From: Burkholderiales bacterium
GTDB taxonomy: Bacteria > Pseudomonadota > Gammaproteobacteria > Burkholderiales > Burkholderiaceae_C
Assembly (NCBI GenBank): GCA_003963005.1
Contig: RXJW01000102.1
Location: 1 to 45,601, forward strand
Direction: 5' to 3'
DNA: 45,601 nucleotides
A model generated the notes under the pieces. The model saw only the letters and a list, made by a program, of their open reading frames with translations. It made no database searches and was not told the origin of the DNA. Below, in pieces: positions 26,942 through 36,259 of this stretch (positions are counted from its first letter, which is position 1; each line of letters starts with the position of its first letter). The position numbers and the translations under genes are program-made.

Positions 26942-28627
26942 TCAACCGAGCATCTCTGCCGCGATCAGCCGCACCGGCGCGTTGCCATAACCGAGGAACT
27001 GCTCGTGGAAGGCTTTCAGGCTGAAACCCGGCCGGGCCTTGAGCTGCTCGCGCAACGCGAAGATCTCGCTGTAGCCGCTGAAATAGCTGGTGAGCTGGAC
27101 CGAGGTGAGCTGCACGCGGCGCCATTTCTCCTTGGCCTCGCGCTCGGTCTGGAAGGCCTGGCGCACGAGCAGGTCCAGCGCGTCGGCCTCGGACATGCCG
27201 AGCACGTGCACGCTGTAGTCGAGTACGGTGTTGGTGACCGAGCGCAGATGCCACTTGCCCCACATCAGCGTCATCTCCGGCGAGGCGCCGTAGCCGCTTT
27301 CGATCATCATGCGCTCGCCGTACACGGCCCAGCCCTCGACCATCGCCCCGTTGCCGAACAGGGCCTTCACCTTGCTCGGTGAGCGGTTGGCATGCACGAG
27401 CTGGGTGTAGTGACCCGGAATGGCCTCGTGGATGTTGAGGATCTGCAGGATCCAGTGGTTGTACTCACGCAGCGAGCTCTCGGCCTCCTCAGGCGTGAGG
27501 TCGTCCAGCGGCGTGACGTTGTAGTAGGTCTTGTCCTGCGGCCGGTAGGGGCCGGGGGCCTCGATGCTGGCACCGGCCACGCCGCGCTGGTACTCGGGCG
27601 TCTCGCGCACGGCCAGCGGCTTGCTGACGTCCTGGCTGAGCAGGTCGTGGTCGCGCACCCAGGCTTCAAGCTGCGGGATCTGCGCGCGGATCTCGTCGAC
27701 GAAGCGCTCGCGGGCCACATGCCGCGCGCTGAGCTTGTCGATGACCCGGCCGATCAGTGCGAAGCGGTCGCTCGGCGGCGGCTCGCTGCCCATCACGGTC
27801 GGCCAGAGCTGCGCGGCCTGGGCCTGCATGCTGGCCAGCACCTCCTCGCGGCGCTGCTGGGCCAGTTCGTAGGTGTCGCGCGCGGACCGGGCCGACTGGA
27901 TGTCATGCCGGAACTTGGGCTCGTACAGCGCCGCGCCGAGGCGGAAGCCGCGCGTCGGCTTGAGCTGCCTGAGGTGCGCCACGTAGCCGTTGACGGCGGC
28001 CCGCGCGGCGGCGAGGCGCGGCTTGAACGCGGCCGCTTGACCGGCTTCGTCGGCGCGCTTGGCGATGTCGTCCAGCACGGCCAGCACGCCGGGCGCCTGC
28101 TGGATGGCCAGCTCGGTGTGCTCGCGTGTCACACCGGCAAGGCTGGCCTGGGCGGCGCGGTAGTAAGCGGGCAACGCGGCGACCCGCGGCTGCAGCGCCT
28201 TGAGCCGTGCAGGCAGCGGCGCGTAGTCGGTGTTGAGCAGCAGGTCGAGCGCGGCCGCCGGGTTGTGTTCGGCCGGGTTCCAGGACCATTCGCGCAGCTC
28301 ACCGAGCCGCCACAGGTCGCTCCTGAGCTTGCCGATGACGATCGCCCGGTCCATGCGCTCGCTGACCGACAGCTGCGCCTCGGGCACGGCCTCGAAGCGA
28401 CGCAGCCAGTCGCTGCAGAACGACCTGGCGCGCTCGCGCTGCGCGGCCGTCGGCAGCGTGACACGGCCGGCGAACTCGAAGCGGCCGGCGGCCACGGCGG
28501 CATCCGGGTCGAGCTGCCAGAGGGCTTCGAGGAAGCGCTCGGTCAGCGGGCCGAAGGCAGGGCTCGTGGCCCAGGCCGGCAGGGCCAGCGGCGCTGCTGC
28601 CAGCGCGGCGAATTGACGGCGCTTCAT
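26942..28627 (-). CDS. DUF885-family secreted metallopeptidase-like protein
   Basis: 561 aa. The N-terminus MKRRQFAALAAAPLALPAWA is an export signal with a twin-Arg start. The DUF885 hallmark HEAIPGH lies at residues 400-406 (an HExxxGH zinc-site variant), preceded by TPEEAESSLREYNHWILQI and followed by NGAMVEGWAVYGERMM, which supplies the distal Glu. The family is thought to be metal-dependent carboxypeptidase-like, but substrates are mostly unknown. The ATG overlaps the gshB stop by 4 bp (ATGA), so it is coupled to gshB; a role in glutathione- or gamma-glutamyl-peptide turnover is a tempting but unproven inference. Confidence 0.85.
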   Translation of the reverse strand: MKRRQFAALAAAPLALPAWATSPAFGPLTERFLEALWQLDPDAAVAAGRFEFAGRVTLPTAAQRERARSFCSDWLRRFEAVPEAQLSVSERMDRAIVIGKLRSDLWRLGELREWSWNPAEHNPAAALDLLLNTDYAPLPARLKALQPRVAALPAYYRAAQASLAGVTREHTELAIQQAPGVLAVLDDIAKRADEAGQAAAFKPRLAAARAAVNGYVAHLRQLKPTRGFRLGAALYEPKFRHDIQSARSARDTYELAQQRREEVLASMQAQAAQLWPTVMGSEPPPSDRFALIGRVIDKLSARHVARERFVDEIRAQIPQLEAWVRDHDLLSQDVSKPLAVRETPEYQRGVAGASIEAPGPYRPQDKTYYNVTPLDDLTPEEAESSLREYNHWILQILNIHEAIPGHYTQLVHANRSPSKVKALFGNGAMVEGWAVYGERMMIESGYGASPEMTLMWGKWHLRSVTNTVLDYSVHVLGMSEADALDLLVRQAFQTEREAKEKWRRVQLTSVQLTSYFSGYSEIFALREQLKARPGFSLKAFHEQFLGYGNAPVRLIAAEMLG

Positions 28628-29571
28628 GCCAAGGCCTCCTCGAGCGCGTCGACGAACATCTTGGCGACGTCGAACCCGCTCTGGTCGGTGATTTCCTGAA
28701 AGCAGGTCGGGCTGGTGACGTTGATCTCGGTGACGTTCTCGCCAATCACGTCCAGGCCCACGAGCAGCAGCCCGCGCGCGGCCAGGATGGGGCCGAGGTA
28801 CTCGGCGATCTCGCGGTCCCGCGCGGTCAGCGGGCGGGCCACGCCCTTGCCGCCGGCCGCCAGGTTGCCGCGCACTTCGCCGCCCTGCGGGATGCGCGCC
28901 AGGCAGTGCGGCACCGGCTTGCCGCCGATGATCAGGATGCGCTTGTCGCCCTCGGCGATCGCCGGGATGAAGCGCTGCACCATCACCGTCTGCGCGCCGT
29001 CCTTGTTCAGCGTCTCGATGATGGCGCCGAGGTTCAGGCCGTCGTCCTTCACGCGGAAGATGCCCATGCCGCCCATGCCGTCCAGGGGCTTGAGGATGAT
29101 GTCGCGGTGCTCGGCGTGGAAGGCGCGGATCTCGGCCGGGTCGCGGGTCACGACGGTCGGCGTGATGAACTGCGGGAACTCCAGGATGGCGAGCTTCTCG
29201 GGATGCTCGCGCAGGGCGCTGGGCTTGTTGAACACGCGCGCGCCCTCACGCTCGGCCTGGCTCAGCAGGTGGGTGGCGTAGAAGAACTCGGGGTCGAAGG
29301 GCGGGTCCTTGCGCATCAGCACCGCGTCGACGTCGGCGAGCGCCACGTCGGTGGTGGCCGTGACCGTGTACCAGGCGTGGGCGTCACCGGTCAGCGTGAT
29401 CTGCACGGCCCGGCGCGCCGTCACGCGCCCGCCGCGCACCCAGACGAGCTGCTGCGGCTCGCAGGCGAGGAGGTCGTGCCCGCGGCGGGCAGCCTCGCGC
29501 ATCATCGCGAAGGTGGAGTCCTTGTAGGTCTTGAAGGTGTCGAGAGGGTCGGCAACGAAAAGCAGCTTCAT
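28624..29571 (-). CDS. gshB: Glutathione synthetase
   Basis: 315-aa cytosolic ATP-grasp enzyme joining gamma-glutamylcysteine and glycine. Family motifs: KLLFVADPLDTFKTYKDST at the N-terminus, LMRKDPPFDPEFFYATH, NKPSALREHPEKL, then LKPLDGMGGMGIF (ATP-grasp loop), RGNLAAGGKG and the C-terminal EINVTSPTCFQEI. Upstream of and overlapping the DUF885 gene. gshA is on the same strand but 8.8 kb away (38328-39593), with unrelated transport genes between. Confidence 0.97.
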   Translation of the reverse strand: MKLLFVADPLDTFKTYKDSTFAMMREAARRGHDLLACEPQQLVWVRGGRVTARRAVQITLTGDAHAWYTVTATTDVALADVDAVLMRKDPPFDPEFFYATHLLSQAEREGARVFNKPSALREHPEKLAILEFPQFITPTVVTRDPAEIRAFHAEHRDIILKPLDGMGGMGIFRVKDDGLNLGAIIETLNKDGAQTVMVQRFIPAIAEGDKRILIIGGKPVPHCLARIPQGGEVRGNLAAGGKGVARPLTARDREIAEYLGPILAARGLLLVGLDVIGENVTEINVTSPTCFQEITDQSGFDVAKMFVDALEEALA

Positions 29572-29628
29572 GGTGGTCAGGCCCGGTCAATGCGGGCAGT
29601 GTTGCACAGGGTCGGCGGCCCTGCCCGC

Positions 29629-30807
29629 TCAAGGCTGCGGGCGCCGCCAGCGGGCGGCGACGGTCGCCACGCCACCGGCCACCACGCCCCAGAAGGCCGC
29701 GCCGATGCCGAAGGCACTCACGCCGGACAGGCAGACGAGGAAGGTCAGGATGGCCGCGTCGCGATGCCCTTCCTCCTTCAGCGCGGTGGCCAGCGCGCCG
29801 GCAATGGTGCCCAGCAGCGCCAGGCCCGCAATGGCGGCCACGAGCTCGCGCGGAAAGGCCGACAGCAACACGGCCACCGCACCGCCGGCCAGCCCCAGCA
29901 GCACGTAGAACACGCCCGCGGCGATGGCGGCGGTGTAGCGGCGCGCGGGGTCTTCGTGCGCCTCGCGCCCCATGCAGATGGCCGCGGTGATGGCCGCCAG
30001 GTTGAACGCATAGCCGCCAAACGGCGCGAGCAGCGTCGTCGCGGCACCGGTCACGGCGATGCTGGCCGACACCGGCGTCTGGTAGCCGCTGGCACGCTGC
30101 GCCGCCACGCCGGGCAGGTTCTGCGAGGCCATCGTCACGATGAAGAGGGGCAGCGCCACGCCGATGGCGGCATGCCAGGTGAAGTGGGGCATCGTCCAGA
30201 CCGGCTGCGCGAGCAGCTGCGAGGTGTCGACGCCGGCAAAGCTCAGCCGCCCCTGCGCGAGCGCCACGATCACGCCGGCCACCAGCACGCCGGGCACCGC
30301 ATAGCGCGGCCACAGGCGCCGCCCGAGCAGGAAAGCCGCCGCCATCGCGAGCACCAGCCCGGGCGCGGTCTTCACGCTGGCCACCGCGTCCAGCCCGAAG
30401 CGCGCGAGCACGCCGGCCAGCAGCGCCGAGGCGATGGCCACGGGGATGCGGTCCATCAGCTTCTCGAACACGCCACTCGCGCCGGCCAGCGTGATCAGCA
30501 GCCCGCAGACGATGAAGGCCCCGATGGCCTCGGGCATCTCCACGCCCGCGGTGGACGCCAGCAGGGCGGCGCCGGGCGTGGACCAGGCGGTGAGTACCGG
30601 CTGGCGCGTCCACAGGCTCAAGGCGAGGCTCGTGAGCCCCATGCCCAGGCCCAGCGCCCACAGCCACGAGGCGGTCTGCGCCGGCGTGGCGCCCAGCGCC
30701 ACGGTGGCCTGGAAAATGATGGCCACCGAGCTGGTGTAGCCCACCAGCACCGCCACGAAGCCCGCAACCACGGTCGAGGGCGAAAAGTCTTGCAGCAAAC
30801 GCCTCAT
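29629..30807 (-). CDS. benE: BenE-family benzoate/aromatic acid:proton symporter
   Basis: 392-aa inner-membrane transporter with about 12 hydrophobic segments. The N-terminus STVVAGFVAVLVGYTSSVAI, ARFGLDAVASVKTAPGL, FIVTMASQNLPGVAA and the helix-9 region LLAPFGGYAFNLAAITAA are BenE signatures. Benzoate uptake is the family activity; no ben catabolic genes lie near, so the substrate is inferred only. The ATG at 30807 is chosen because it gives the standard BenE start; the frame is open a further 180 bp upstream across the divergent gene's start. It ends 57 bp before gshB on the same strand. Confidence 0.9.
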   Translation of the reverse strand: MRRLLQDFSPSTVVAGFVAVLVGYTSSVAIIFQATVALGATPAQTASWLWALGLGMGLTSLALSLWTRQPVLTAWSTPGAALLASTAGVEMPEAIGAFIVCGLLITLAGASGVFEKLMDRIPVAIASALLAGVLARFGLDAVASVKTAPGLVLAMAAAFLLGRRLWPRYAVPGVLVAGVIVALAQGRLSFAGVDTSQLLAQPVWTMPHFTWHAAIGVALPLFIVTMASQNLPGVAAQRASGYQTPVSASIAVTGAATTLLAPFGGYAFNLAAITAAICMGREAHEDPARRYTAAIAAGVFYVLLGLAGGAVAVLLSAFPRELVAAIAGLALLGTIAGALATALKEEGHRDAAILTFLVCLSGVSAFGIGAAFWGVVAGGVATVAARWRRPQP

Positions 30808-30850
30808 GCGGCCAGCATAGCTGCGAGAACCATGACGACGAGGGTGAGGA

Positions 30851-31618
30851 ATGTGCCGCTTCCTGGCGTATTCGGGTGAGTCCATCTTCCTGGAGGACCT
30901 GGTATGCAAACCGCGCCATTCACTGGTGCGGCAGAGCCTGCAGGCGGCCGAGGCCAAGGCCGTGACCAATGGCGACGGCTTCGGCATCGGCTGGTACGGC
31001 GAGCGCGAGACACCCGGCGTCTACCGCGAGGTGATGCCGGCCTGGAGCGACGACAACCTGCTGGCCCTGTGCGCCAACGTGCGCTCGCACCTGTTCATGG
31101 CGCATGTGCGCGCCGCGACGGGCGGCGGGGTGTCGCGGCTGAACTGCCACCCGTTCTCGCTCGGGCGCTACCTCTTCATCCACAACGGCCAGGTGGGCGA
31201 CTTCGCCCGGGTGCGTCGGCGCCTGGAGGCCCAGTTGCCGGACGAGCTCTTCGACGAACGCCGCGGCTCGACCGACTCGGAGCTGCTGTTCCTGCTGATC
31301 ATGGCGCGCGTGCGGGCCGGTGCCACGGTGGAAGACGCCGTCTGCCAGGCCCTGCACGACACCACCGACGAGATGGAGGACCGCGGCGTGACCGCGCCGC
31401 TGCGCTTCTCGGCGGCGCTGTCCGACGGTGAACAGCTGTGGGCCATCCGCTGGGCCAGCGATCACAAGCCGCCGAGCCTCTACCTCAAGCCGCAGCGCGG
31501 TGGCTGGGCCATCGCCTCAGAGCCGCTGGGCGACGACGCCCAGGCCTGGACGCCCATCACCGGCGGGCAGCTCGTGCACGTGCGCGGCACCGAGCTGGAT
31601 CAGCGCGACGTCTGCTGA
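30851..31618 (+). CDS. Class II glutamine amidotransferase (YafJ-like)
   Basis: 255 aa. Removal of Met1 exposes the N-terminal nucleophile Cys2 in MCRFLAYSGESIFLED, as needed for Ntn-hydrolase amidotransferases. Other motifs: NGDGFGIGWYGE, AHVRAATGGGVSRLNCHPF, FIHNGQVGDF and GSTDSELLFLL, which match the YafJ/YafJ-like group. No synthase domain is fused, so the acceptor of the released ammonia is unknown. Divergent from benE with 43 bp between starts; its last 19 bp overlap the convergent APC transporter gene. Confidence 0.9.
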   Translation: MCRFLAYSGESIFLEDLVCKPRHSLVRQSLQAAEAKAVTNGDGFGIGWYGERETPGVYREVMPAWSDDNLLALCANVRSHLFMAHVRAATGGGVSRLNCHPFSLGRYLFIHNGQVGDFARVRRRLEAQLPDELFDERRGSTDSELLFLLIMARVRAGATVEDAVCQALHDTTDEMEDRGVTAPLRFSAALSDGEQLWAIRWASDHKPPSLYLKPQRGGWAIASEPLGDDAQAWTPITGGQLVHVRGTELDQRDVC

Positions 31619-32949
31619 CGCCACCGTCCGTGGCCCCACAGCAGGGCCGCCCCCACCGCCAGCACCGCCACGCCGACGACCGCGCCGGCCTTCACGTAGA
31701 CCACGCTGGACCACAGCACATAGGCACTGCTGGCCGCGAACAGCAGCGGCAGCCAGGGGTACAGCGGCACGCGCACCGGCCGAGGCTGATCGGGCTCGCG
31801 CCAGCGCAGCACGATGACGGCCAGCGCGCTGAGCGTCATGAAGAACCAGTAGACCGGCGAGAGGTAGTCGACCATCGTCGAGAAGCCGCCACGGGTGAAG
31901 TCGCCGAAGGCCACCAGGGCGAGGGCCACGGCGGAGGTCGCCAGCACCGCGCCGGTCGGCGTGCCGCGCGCGTGGTTCCAGCGGGCGAGATGCCATTCGG
32001 AGGCCAGATCGCGCGCCGCGGCGTAGGTGGTGCGCGGGCCGGCGATGAGCAACGCATTCATGACCGACAGCGCGGTGAGCGTGACCACGCCCACCATCAG
32101 CAGCTCGGCCCCGCGGCCGAAGGCGATGCGCATCAGGGCCGCCGCCGGCGCCTCGGCAGCCGCGAGCCCGGAGACGCCCAGCACCCGCAGGTAGGCCCAG
32201 TTGGCCAGCAAATAGAGCGCCATGACCAGGCCCAGGCCCAGCAGCAGCGCCCGGCGGATGCCGCGCTCGGGGTCGCGCATCTCGGCCGAGAGCGTGGCGG
32301 CATCGCTCCAGCCCCCGTAGGCCAGGAAGACGAAGACCAGGGCCAGGCCCCAGTCCTGCCCCGGCAGCGGCGGCGGCGGCGTGGCCGGCGGCGTGCCGGC
32401 GAGCACCTGCGCACCGGCCCCGAGGCCCAGCAGCACCAGCCCGCCGAGCACCGCCGCACTCAAGCCGAGCTGCGTGCCCAGGCCGACCCGCACGCCCAGC
32501 AGGTTCAGGCCCGTCAGCGCCACGATGAGCAGCGCCGCCAGCAGCGCACTGGCGTGCGCGCCCAGCCAGGGGCTGAGATCCACCACCTGGGCGAGATAGT
32601 CGCCGAACACGAAGCCCAGCAGCGCCATCGACCCGGTGTGGATGACCGCGAAGCGCGACCAGGCGAACAGGAAGCCCAGCCGGTGCCCGTAGGCGCGGCG
32701 CAGGAAGTGGTAGTCGCCACCGGTGTCCGGGAAGGCGGCGGCCAGTTCGGCGAAGCACAGCCCGCCCACGAGCGACAGCACGCCGCCCAGTGCCCAGGCC
32801 AGCAGCAACTGCGTCGGGTCGCCCAGCGCCTGGGCCGCCAGCGGGGACGTCTTGAAGATGCCGGCACCGATCACCATGCCGACGCACAGCGCACCGGCGT
32901 GGCGGACGCCGAGGCGACGTTCGGGCAAAGCGGGGGGTGGGGATGACAT
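31600..32949 (-). CDS. APC-superfamily amino acid permease
   Basis: 449-aa inner-membrane transporter with about 12 membrane helices. The first helix motif GMVIGAGIFKTSP is the unwound substrate-binding G-x-G segment of APC transporters; AFPDTGGDYHFLRRAYG and the Trp/Gly-rich AYGGWSDAATLSAEMRDPER are characteristic of the LAT/APA branch. Substrate not determined. The 3' end overlaps the amidotransferase gene by 19 bp; the promoter region 32950-33081 is shared with the divergent TonB receptor. Confidence 0.9.
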   Translation of the reverse strand: MSSPPPALPERRLGVRHAGALCVGMVIGAGIFKTSPLAAQALGDPTQLLLAWALGGVLSLVGGLCFAELAAAFPDTGGDYHFLRRAYGHRLGFLFAWSRFAVIHTGSMALLGFVFGDYLAQVVDLSPWLGAHASALLAALLIVALTGLNLLGVRVGLGTQLGLSAAVLGGLVLLGLGAGAQVLAGTPPATPPPPLPGQDWGLALVFVFLAYGGWSDAATLSAEMRDPERGIRRALLLGLGLVMALYLLANWAYLRVLGVSGLAAAEAPAAALMRIAFGRGAELLMVGVVTLTALSVMNALLIAGPRTTYAAARDLASEWHLARWNHARGTPTGAVLATSAVALALVAFGDFTRGGFSTMVDYLSPVYWFFMTLSALAVIVLRWREPDQPRPVRVPLYPWLPLLFAASSAYVLWSSVVYVKAGAVVGVAVLAVGAALLWGHGRWRQQTSR

Positions 32950-33081
32950 CGGCGACGCGCGTGCAAAGCGGGCGATCCTAGCGGCGCGCGCGGGGCATGT
33001 GCATATGCGTAACTTGTCTGAGGCACGGCCCCCCGGGGACCGTAGGCTGTCGGGCTGTCCCGCCGTTCACCCTGCCCTCGC

Positions 33082-35463
33082 ATGCCCCAACTCCGCGCCA
33101 TCGCCCTCGCTGCCGCCCAGGCTCTCGTGGCCACCGCTGCCTTCGCCCAGTCCGCACCCACCGCGCTGGATGCCGTCGTCGTGACCGGCACGCGCGCCAA
33201 GGACCGCACGCTGGCCGACACCGCCGTGCCGGTGGATGTGCTCGGCCGCGACGAGCTGCTGCGCGCCGCCGGCCCCGACGGCAACCTCGCCGCCGCGCTG
33301 CAGGCGCTGCTGCCGTCGTTCAACTTCCCGCGCCAGTCCAACTCCGGCGGCGCCGACCACGTGCGGGCGGCGCAACTGCGTGGCCTGTCGCCTGACCAGG
33401 TGCTGGTGCTGGTCAACGGCAAGCGCCGGAACACCTCGGCCGTGGTGAACCTGGAGTCCAAGACGGGCAAGGGCACCAACCCGGTGGACTTCAACACCCT
33501 GCCGCTGTCGGCCGTGGCACGCATCGAGGTGCTGCGCGACGGCGCGGGCGCGCAGTACGGCTCCGACGCGATTGCCGGCGTCGTCAACATCATCCTGGAC
33601 GAACGCCGCACCGGTGGCGAACTCACCACCGAGGCCGGCAGCTTCCACACGAAGTTCGCCCCGACCGGCGAGCGCCTGACCGACGGCCAGACGCAGTCCG
33701 CCAGCCTCACGCAGGGCTGGACCCTGGCAGGCCAGGGCTTCGTGCGGGCCGGCCTGGAGGGCCTGCACCGCAACCCGACCAACCGCGCCGGCCTGGACGA
33801 ACTGCCACCCTGGGAAGACCAGAGCCCGGCGAATCTCGCCACCGTGGGCAAGCGCAACTACGCGCCCGGCGAACCGGCCACCCACCAGTGGCAGGCCTGG
33901 TTCAATGCCGGCGCCGAACTCGCGCCCGGCACACGCGGCTACACCTTCGGCACCTGGCAGGAGCGCCGCACGCTCGGCGCTGCGTACTTCCGCTACCCGG
34001 ACAGCAGCGCCAACGTGAAGGCGCTCTACCCCAACGGCTACCGCCCGCAGACGACCGGCGACAACCGCGACCTGCAGCTCGTCGCCGGCCTCAAAACGAC
34101 CTGGGCTGACTGGGATGTCGACGTGGCCCTGAACCACGGCCGCAACGACTTCGACTACGGCGTTCGGCGCACGCTGAACGCGTCGCTGGGTGCGGCGAGC
34201 CCGCGGGAGTTCCACCTCGCCGACTTCGGCAGCCGGCTGACCGCGCTCAACCTCGACCTGAGCCGCGAACTGCCCGTGGCCGGCCTGGCCCGCCCGCTGA
34301 ACCTCGCCTGGGGGATGGAAGTCCGGCGCGACGGCTTCGTGACCGGAGCGGGGGACGCCGCCTCCTACCAGGTCGGTCCGCTGGACGCTCCGGCCGGTGC
34401 GCAGGCCGGCCCGGGCCTGCAGGCCGGTGACGCCACCCGGCGCAGCCGCCGTGTCGTGGGCGCCTACCTCGACCTGAGTGCTGACCTCACGCGCGACTGG
34501 CAGGGCAACCTCGCGCTGCGGCATGACGACTTCAGCGACTTCGGCAGCGCCACCACCGCCAAGCTGTCCACGCGCCTCGCGCTGGACCGCACGCTGGCGC
34601 TGCGCGGCGCCGTGTCCACCAACTTCCGGGCGCCGTCGCTGGCCCAGCAGGGTTTCGCGTTCACCGTGACCGACCGCGGCGACGGCGGCGCCCTCAGCCA
34701 GGTGCGCACGCTGCCGGTGGACCATCCCATCGCCCGCTACCTGGGCGCGCAGGACCTGAAGGCCGAGACCTCCCGCAATGCCAGCCTCGGCCTGACCTGG
34801 CAGCCGGGCAAGGCCTGGTCGACGACGCTGGACGCCTACGACATCCGCGTGAAGAACCGCATCACGCTGTCGCAGCGCATCAGCCGCGACGGGCTGGCCG
34901 CCGAGCTCGCCGCGAAGTTCGGCACGCCGGGCATCGACGGGGTCAACTTCTTCACCAACGCGCTGGACACCCGCACCCGCGGGGCCGATCTGGTCACGCA
35001 ATTCACGACGCCCGCGCTGGGCGGCGAGCTTCGCCTGGGCTGGACGGCCTCGGTGAACCGCACCACGGTGCGCGGCGGGCAGAGCGTGGGGCTGGAAGAG
35101 ATCAACACCCTGACCGACGCCTCACCGCGCCAGCGCCACATCCTGAGCGCGAACTGGCAAGGCGGCATCTGGGGCCTGCAGGGCCGCCTGACCCGGCACG
35201 GCAGCACGACCCGCGTGTTCGACTTCGGCGACGGCTTCGTGCCGACCCAGACCTACGCCGCCGTCTGGCAGCTCGACCTGGAAGCGCAGGCTCAGGTGAC
35301 GAAGGCCCTGAACCTGAGCGTGGGCGCCGTGAACGCGACCGACCGGTACCCGACCCGCTCCATCCCCGACATCAGCTACTTCGGCAACTTCCCGTACGAC
35401 GTGCTGTCGCCGGTGGGTTTCAACGGGGCCCACTTCTACGTACGGGCGCGGCTGAGCTTCTGA
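33082..35463 (+). CDS. TonB-dependent outer-membrane receptor
   Basis: 793 aa. Signal peptide AIALAAAQALVATAAFAQ. The TonB-box-like segment LDAVVVTGTRAKDR is followed by the plug domain with AQLRGLSPDQVLVLVNGKRR and RIEVLRDGAGAQYGSDAIAG (the diagnostic plug motif), then VVNIIL. The rest is a 22-strand barrel ending in the insertion signal HFYVRARLSF. It belongs to the large receptors without an N-terminal signalling extension, so there is no ECF sigma partner. No siderophore or vitamin genes nearby hint at the ligand. Confidence 0.93.
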   Translation: MPQLRAIALAAAQALVATAAFAQSAPTALDAVVVTGTRAKDRTLADTAVPVDVLGRDELLRAAGPDGNLAAALQALLPSFNFPRQSNSGGADHVRAAQLRGLSPDQVLVLVNGKRRNTSAVVNLESKTGKGTNPVDFNTLPLSAVARIEVLRDGAGAQYGSDAIAGVVNIILDERRTGGELTTEAGSFHTKFAPTGERLTDGQTQSASLTQGWTLAGQGFVRAGLEGLHRNPTNRAGLDELPPWEDQSPANLATVGKRNYAPGEPATHQWQAWFNAGAELAPGTRGYTFGTWQERRTLGAAYFRYPDSSANVKALYPNGYRPQTTGDNRDLQLVAGLKTTWADWDVDVALNHGRNDFDYGVRRTLNASLGAASPREFHLADFGSRLTALNLDLSRELPVAGLARPLNLAWGMEVRRDGFVTGAGDAASYQVGPLDAPAGAQAGPGLQAGDATRRSRRVVGAYLDLSADLTRDWQGNLALRHDDFSDFGSATTAKLSTRLALDRTLALRGAVSTNFRAPSLAQQGFAFTVTDRGDGGALSQVRTLPVDHPIARYLGAQDLKAETSRNASLGLTWQPGKAWSTTLDAYDIRVKNRITLSQRISRDGLAAELAAKFGTPGIDGVNFFTNALDTRTRGADLVTQFTTPALGGELRLGWTASVNRTTVRGGQSVGLEEINTLTDASPRQRHILSANWQGGIWGLQGRLTRHGSTTRVFDFGDGFVPTQTYAAVWQLDLEAQAQVTKALNLSVGAVNATDRYPTRSIPDISYFGNFPYDVLSPVGFNGAHFYVRARLSF

Positions 35464-35515
35464 CCGCGGCGAAAACCGCACCGCGCCAAGGCCATGCGCG
35501 CGGCGTCCTGCAAAC

Positions 35516-35555
35516 GGTGCCGTGGCTTGGCACCATCCGCAATCTTTGCTTTTTT
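35516..35555 (+). terminator. Candidate terminator after the TonB receptor
   Basis: GGTGCC (35516-35521)/GGCACC (35529-35534) forms a 6-bp stem, and a small GCAA-TCT-TTGC hairpin (35539-35549) is followed at once by six T residues (35550-35555). The short stem makes it a weak candidate; it ends 7 bp before the nitroreductase start. Confidence 0.35.
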
Positions 35556-35562
35556 GCCTCCC

Positions 35563-36198
35563 ATGACCACCCTGATCGACAAGCTGCAGTGGCGCTATGC
35601 CACCAAGAAGATGAACCCCGCCCTGCCGGTGCCGCAGGACAAGCTCGACCGCATCCTGGAAGCCGTCCGCCTGACGGCCACGTCCAGCGGCCTGCAGCCC
35701 TACGAAGTGCTGATCGTGCAAGACCCGGCCCTGCGCCAGCGCATCCGCGAGCACGCCTGGAACCAGGCCCAGGTGACCGATGCTTCGCACCTGCTGGTGT
35801 TCGCCGCCTGGGACCACTACACCGCCGAGCGCATCAACCAGATGTTCGACCTGACCAACGAGGTGCGCGGCTTCAAGAACGAAGGCTGGGAGGCCTACCG
35901 CCAGAAGCTTCTGGCGACCTACCCGCAGCGCAGCGCCGAAGAGAACTTCCAGCACGCGGCCCGCCAGGCCTACATCGGCCTGGGCACCGCGCTGATCGCT
36001 GCGGCCGAGGAGCAGGTCGACGCGACGCCGATGGAGGGCTTCGACCCCGCCCAGGTCGACGAGATCCTGAACCTGCGCGCGCGCGGCCTGCGCTCGGTGC
36101 TGCTGCTGCCGCTGGGCTATCGCCAGCCGGACGGTGACTGGCTCGTGAACCTGAAGAAGGTGCGCCGCAGCCGGGAGGCCTTCATCTCGACGATCTGA
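35563..36198 (+). CDS. Nitroreductase-family NAD(P)H-dependent oxidoreductase
   Basis: 211-aa flavoprotein of the nitroreductase fold. The N-terminus has the family pattern KLQWRYATKKMNPALPVPQD, then RLTATSSGLQPYEVLIVQD (FMN phosphate-binding Arg and the SS-LQP segment typical of NfsB-type enzymes), and the later FQHAARQAYIGLGTALIAAA and GLRSVLLLPLGYR. Likely reduces quinones or nitro compounds; physiological substrate unknown. The ATG at 35563 fits the family; the frame is open upstream into the intergenic region. Transcription ends at the hairpin 36220-36241. Confidence 0.88.
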   Translation: MTTLIDKLQWRYATKKMNPALPVPQDKLDRILEAVRLTATSSGLQPYEVLIVQDPALRQRIREHAWNQAQVTDASHLLVFAAWDHYTAERINQMFDLTNEVRGFKNEGWEAYRQKLLATYPQRSAEENFQHAARQAYIGLGTALIAAAEEQVDATPMEGFDPAQVDEILNLRARGLRSVLLLPLGYRQPDGDWLVNLKKVRRSREAFISTI

Positions 36199-36219
36199 GC
36201 GCCCGCTGCGCCACGAAAC

Positions 36220-36241
36220 AACGGCCCCGAGGGGCCGTTTT
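36220..36241 (+). terminator. Intrinsic terminator of the nitroreductase gene
   Basis: AACGGCCC (36220-36227), loop CGAG, GGGCCGTT (36232-36239) followed by TTTTCTT. A textbook rho-independent terminator reading rightward; it also separates the convergent kup gene and may act weakly in that direction. Confidence 0.85.
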
Positions 36242-36259
36242 CTTCGTCCGCTGAACCGC

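Noticed and set aside
29384-30919. Long minus-strand open frame in a second frame across benE and gshB
   Set aside because: Its translation is low-complexity Ala/Gly/Arg; BenE and GshB motifs lie in other frames.
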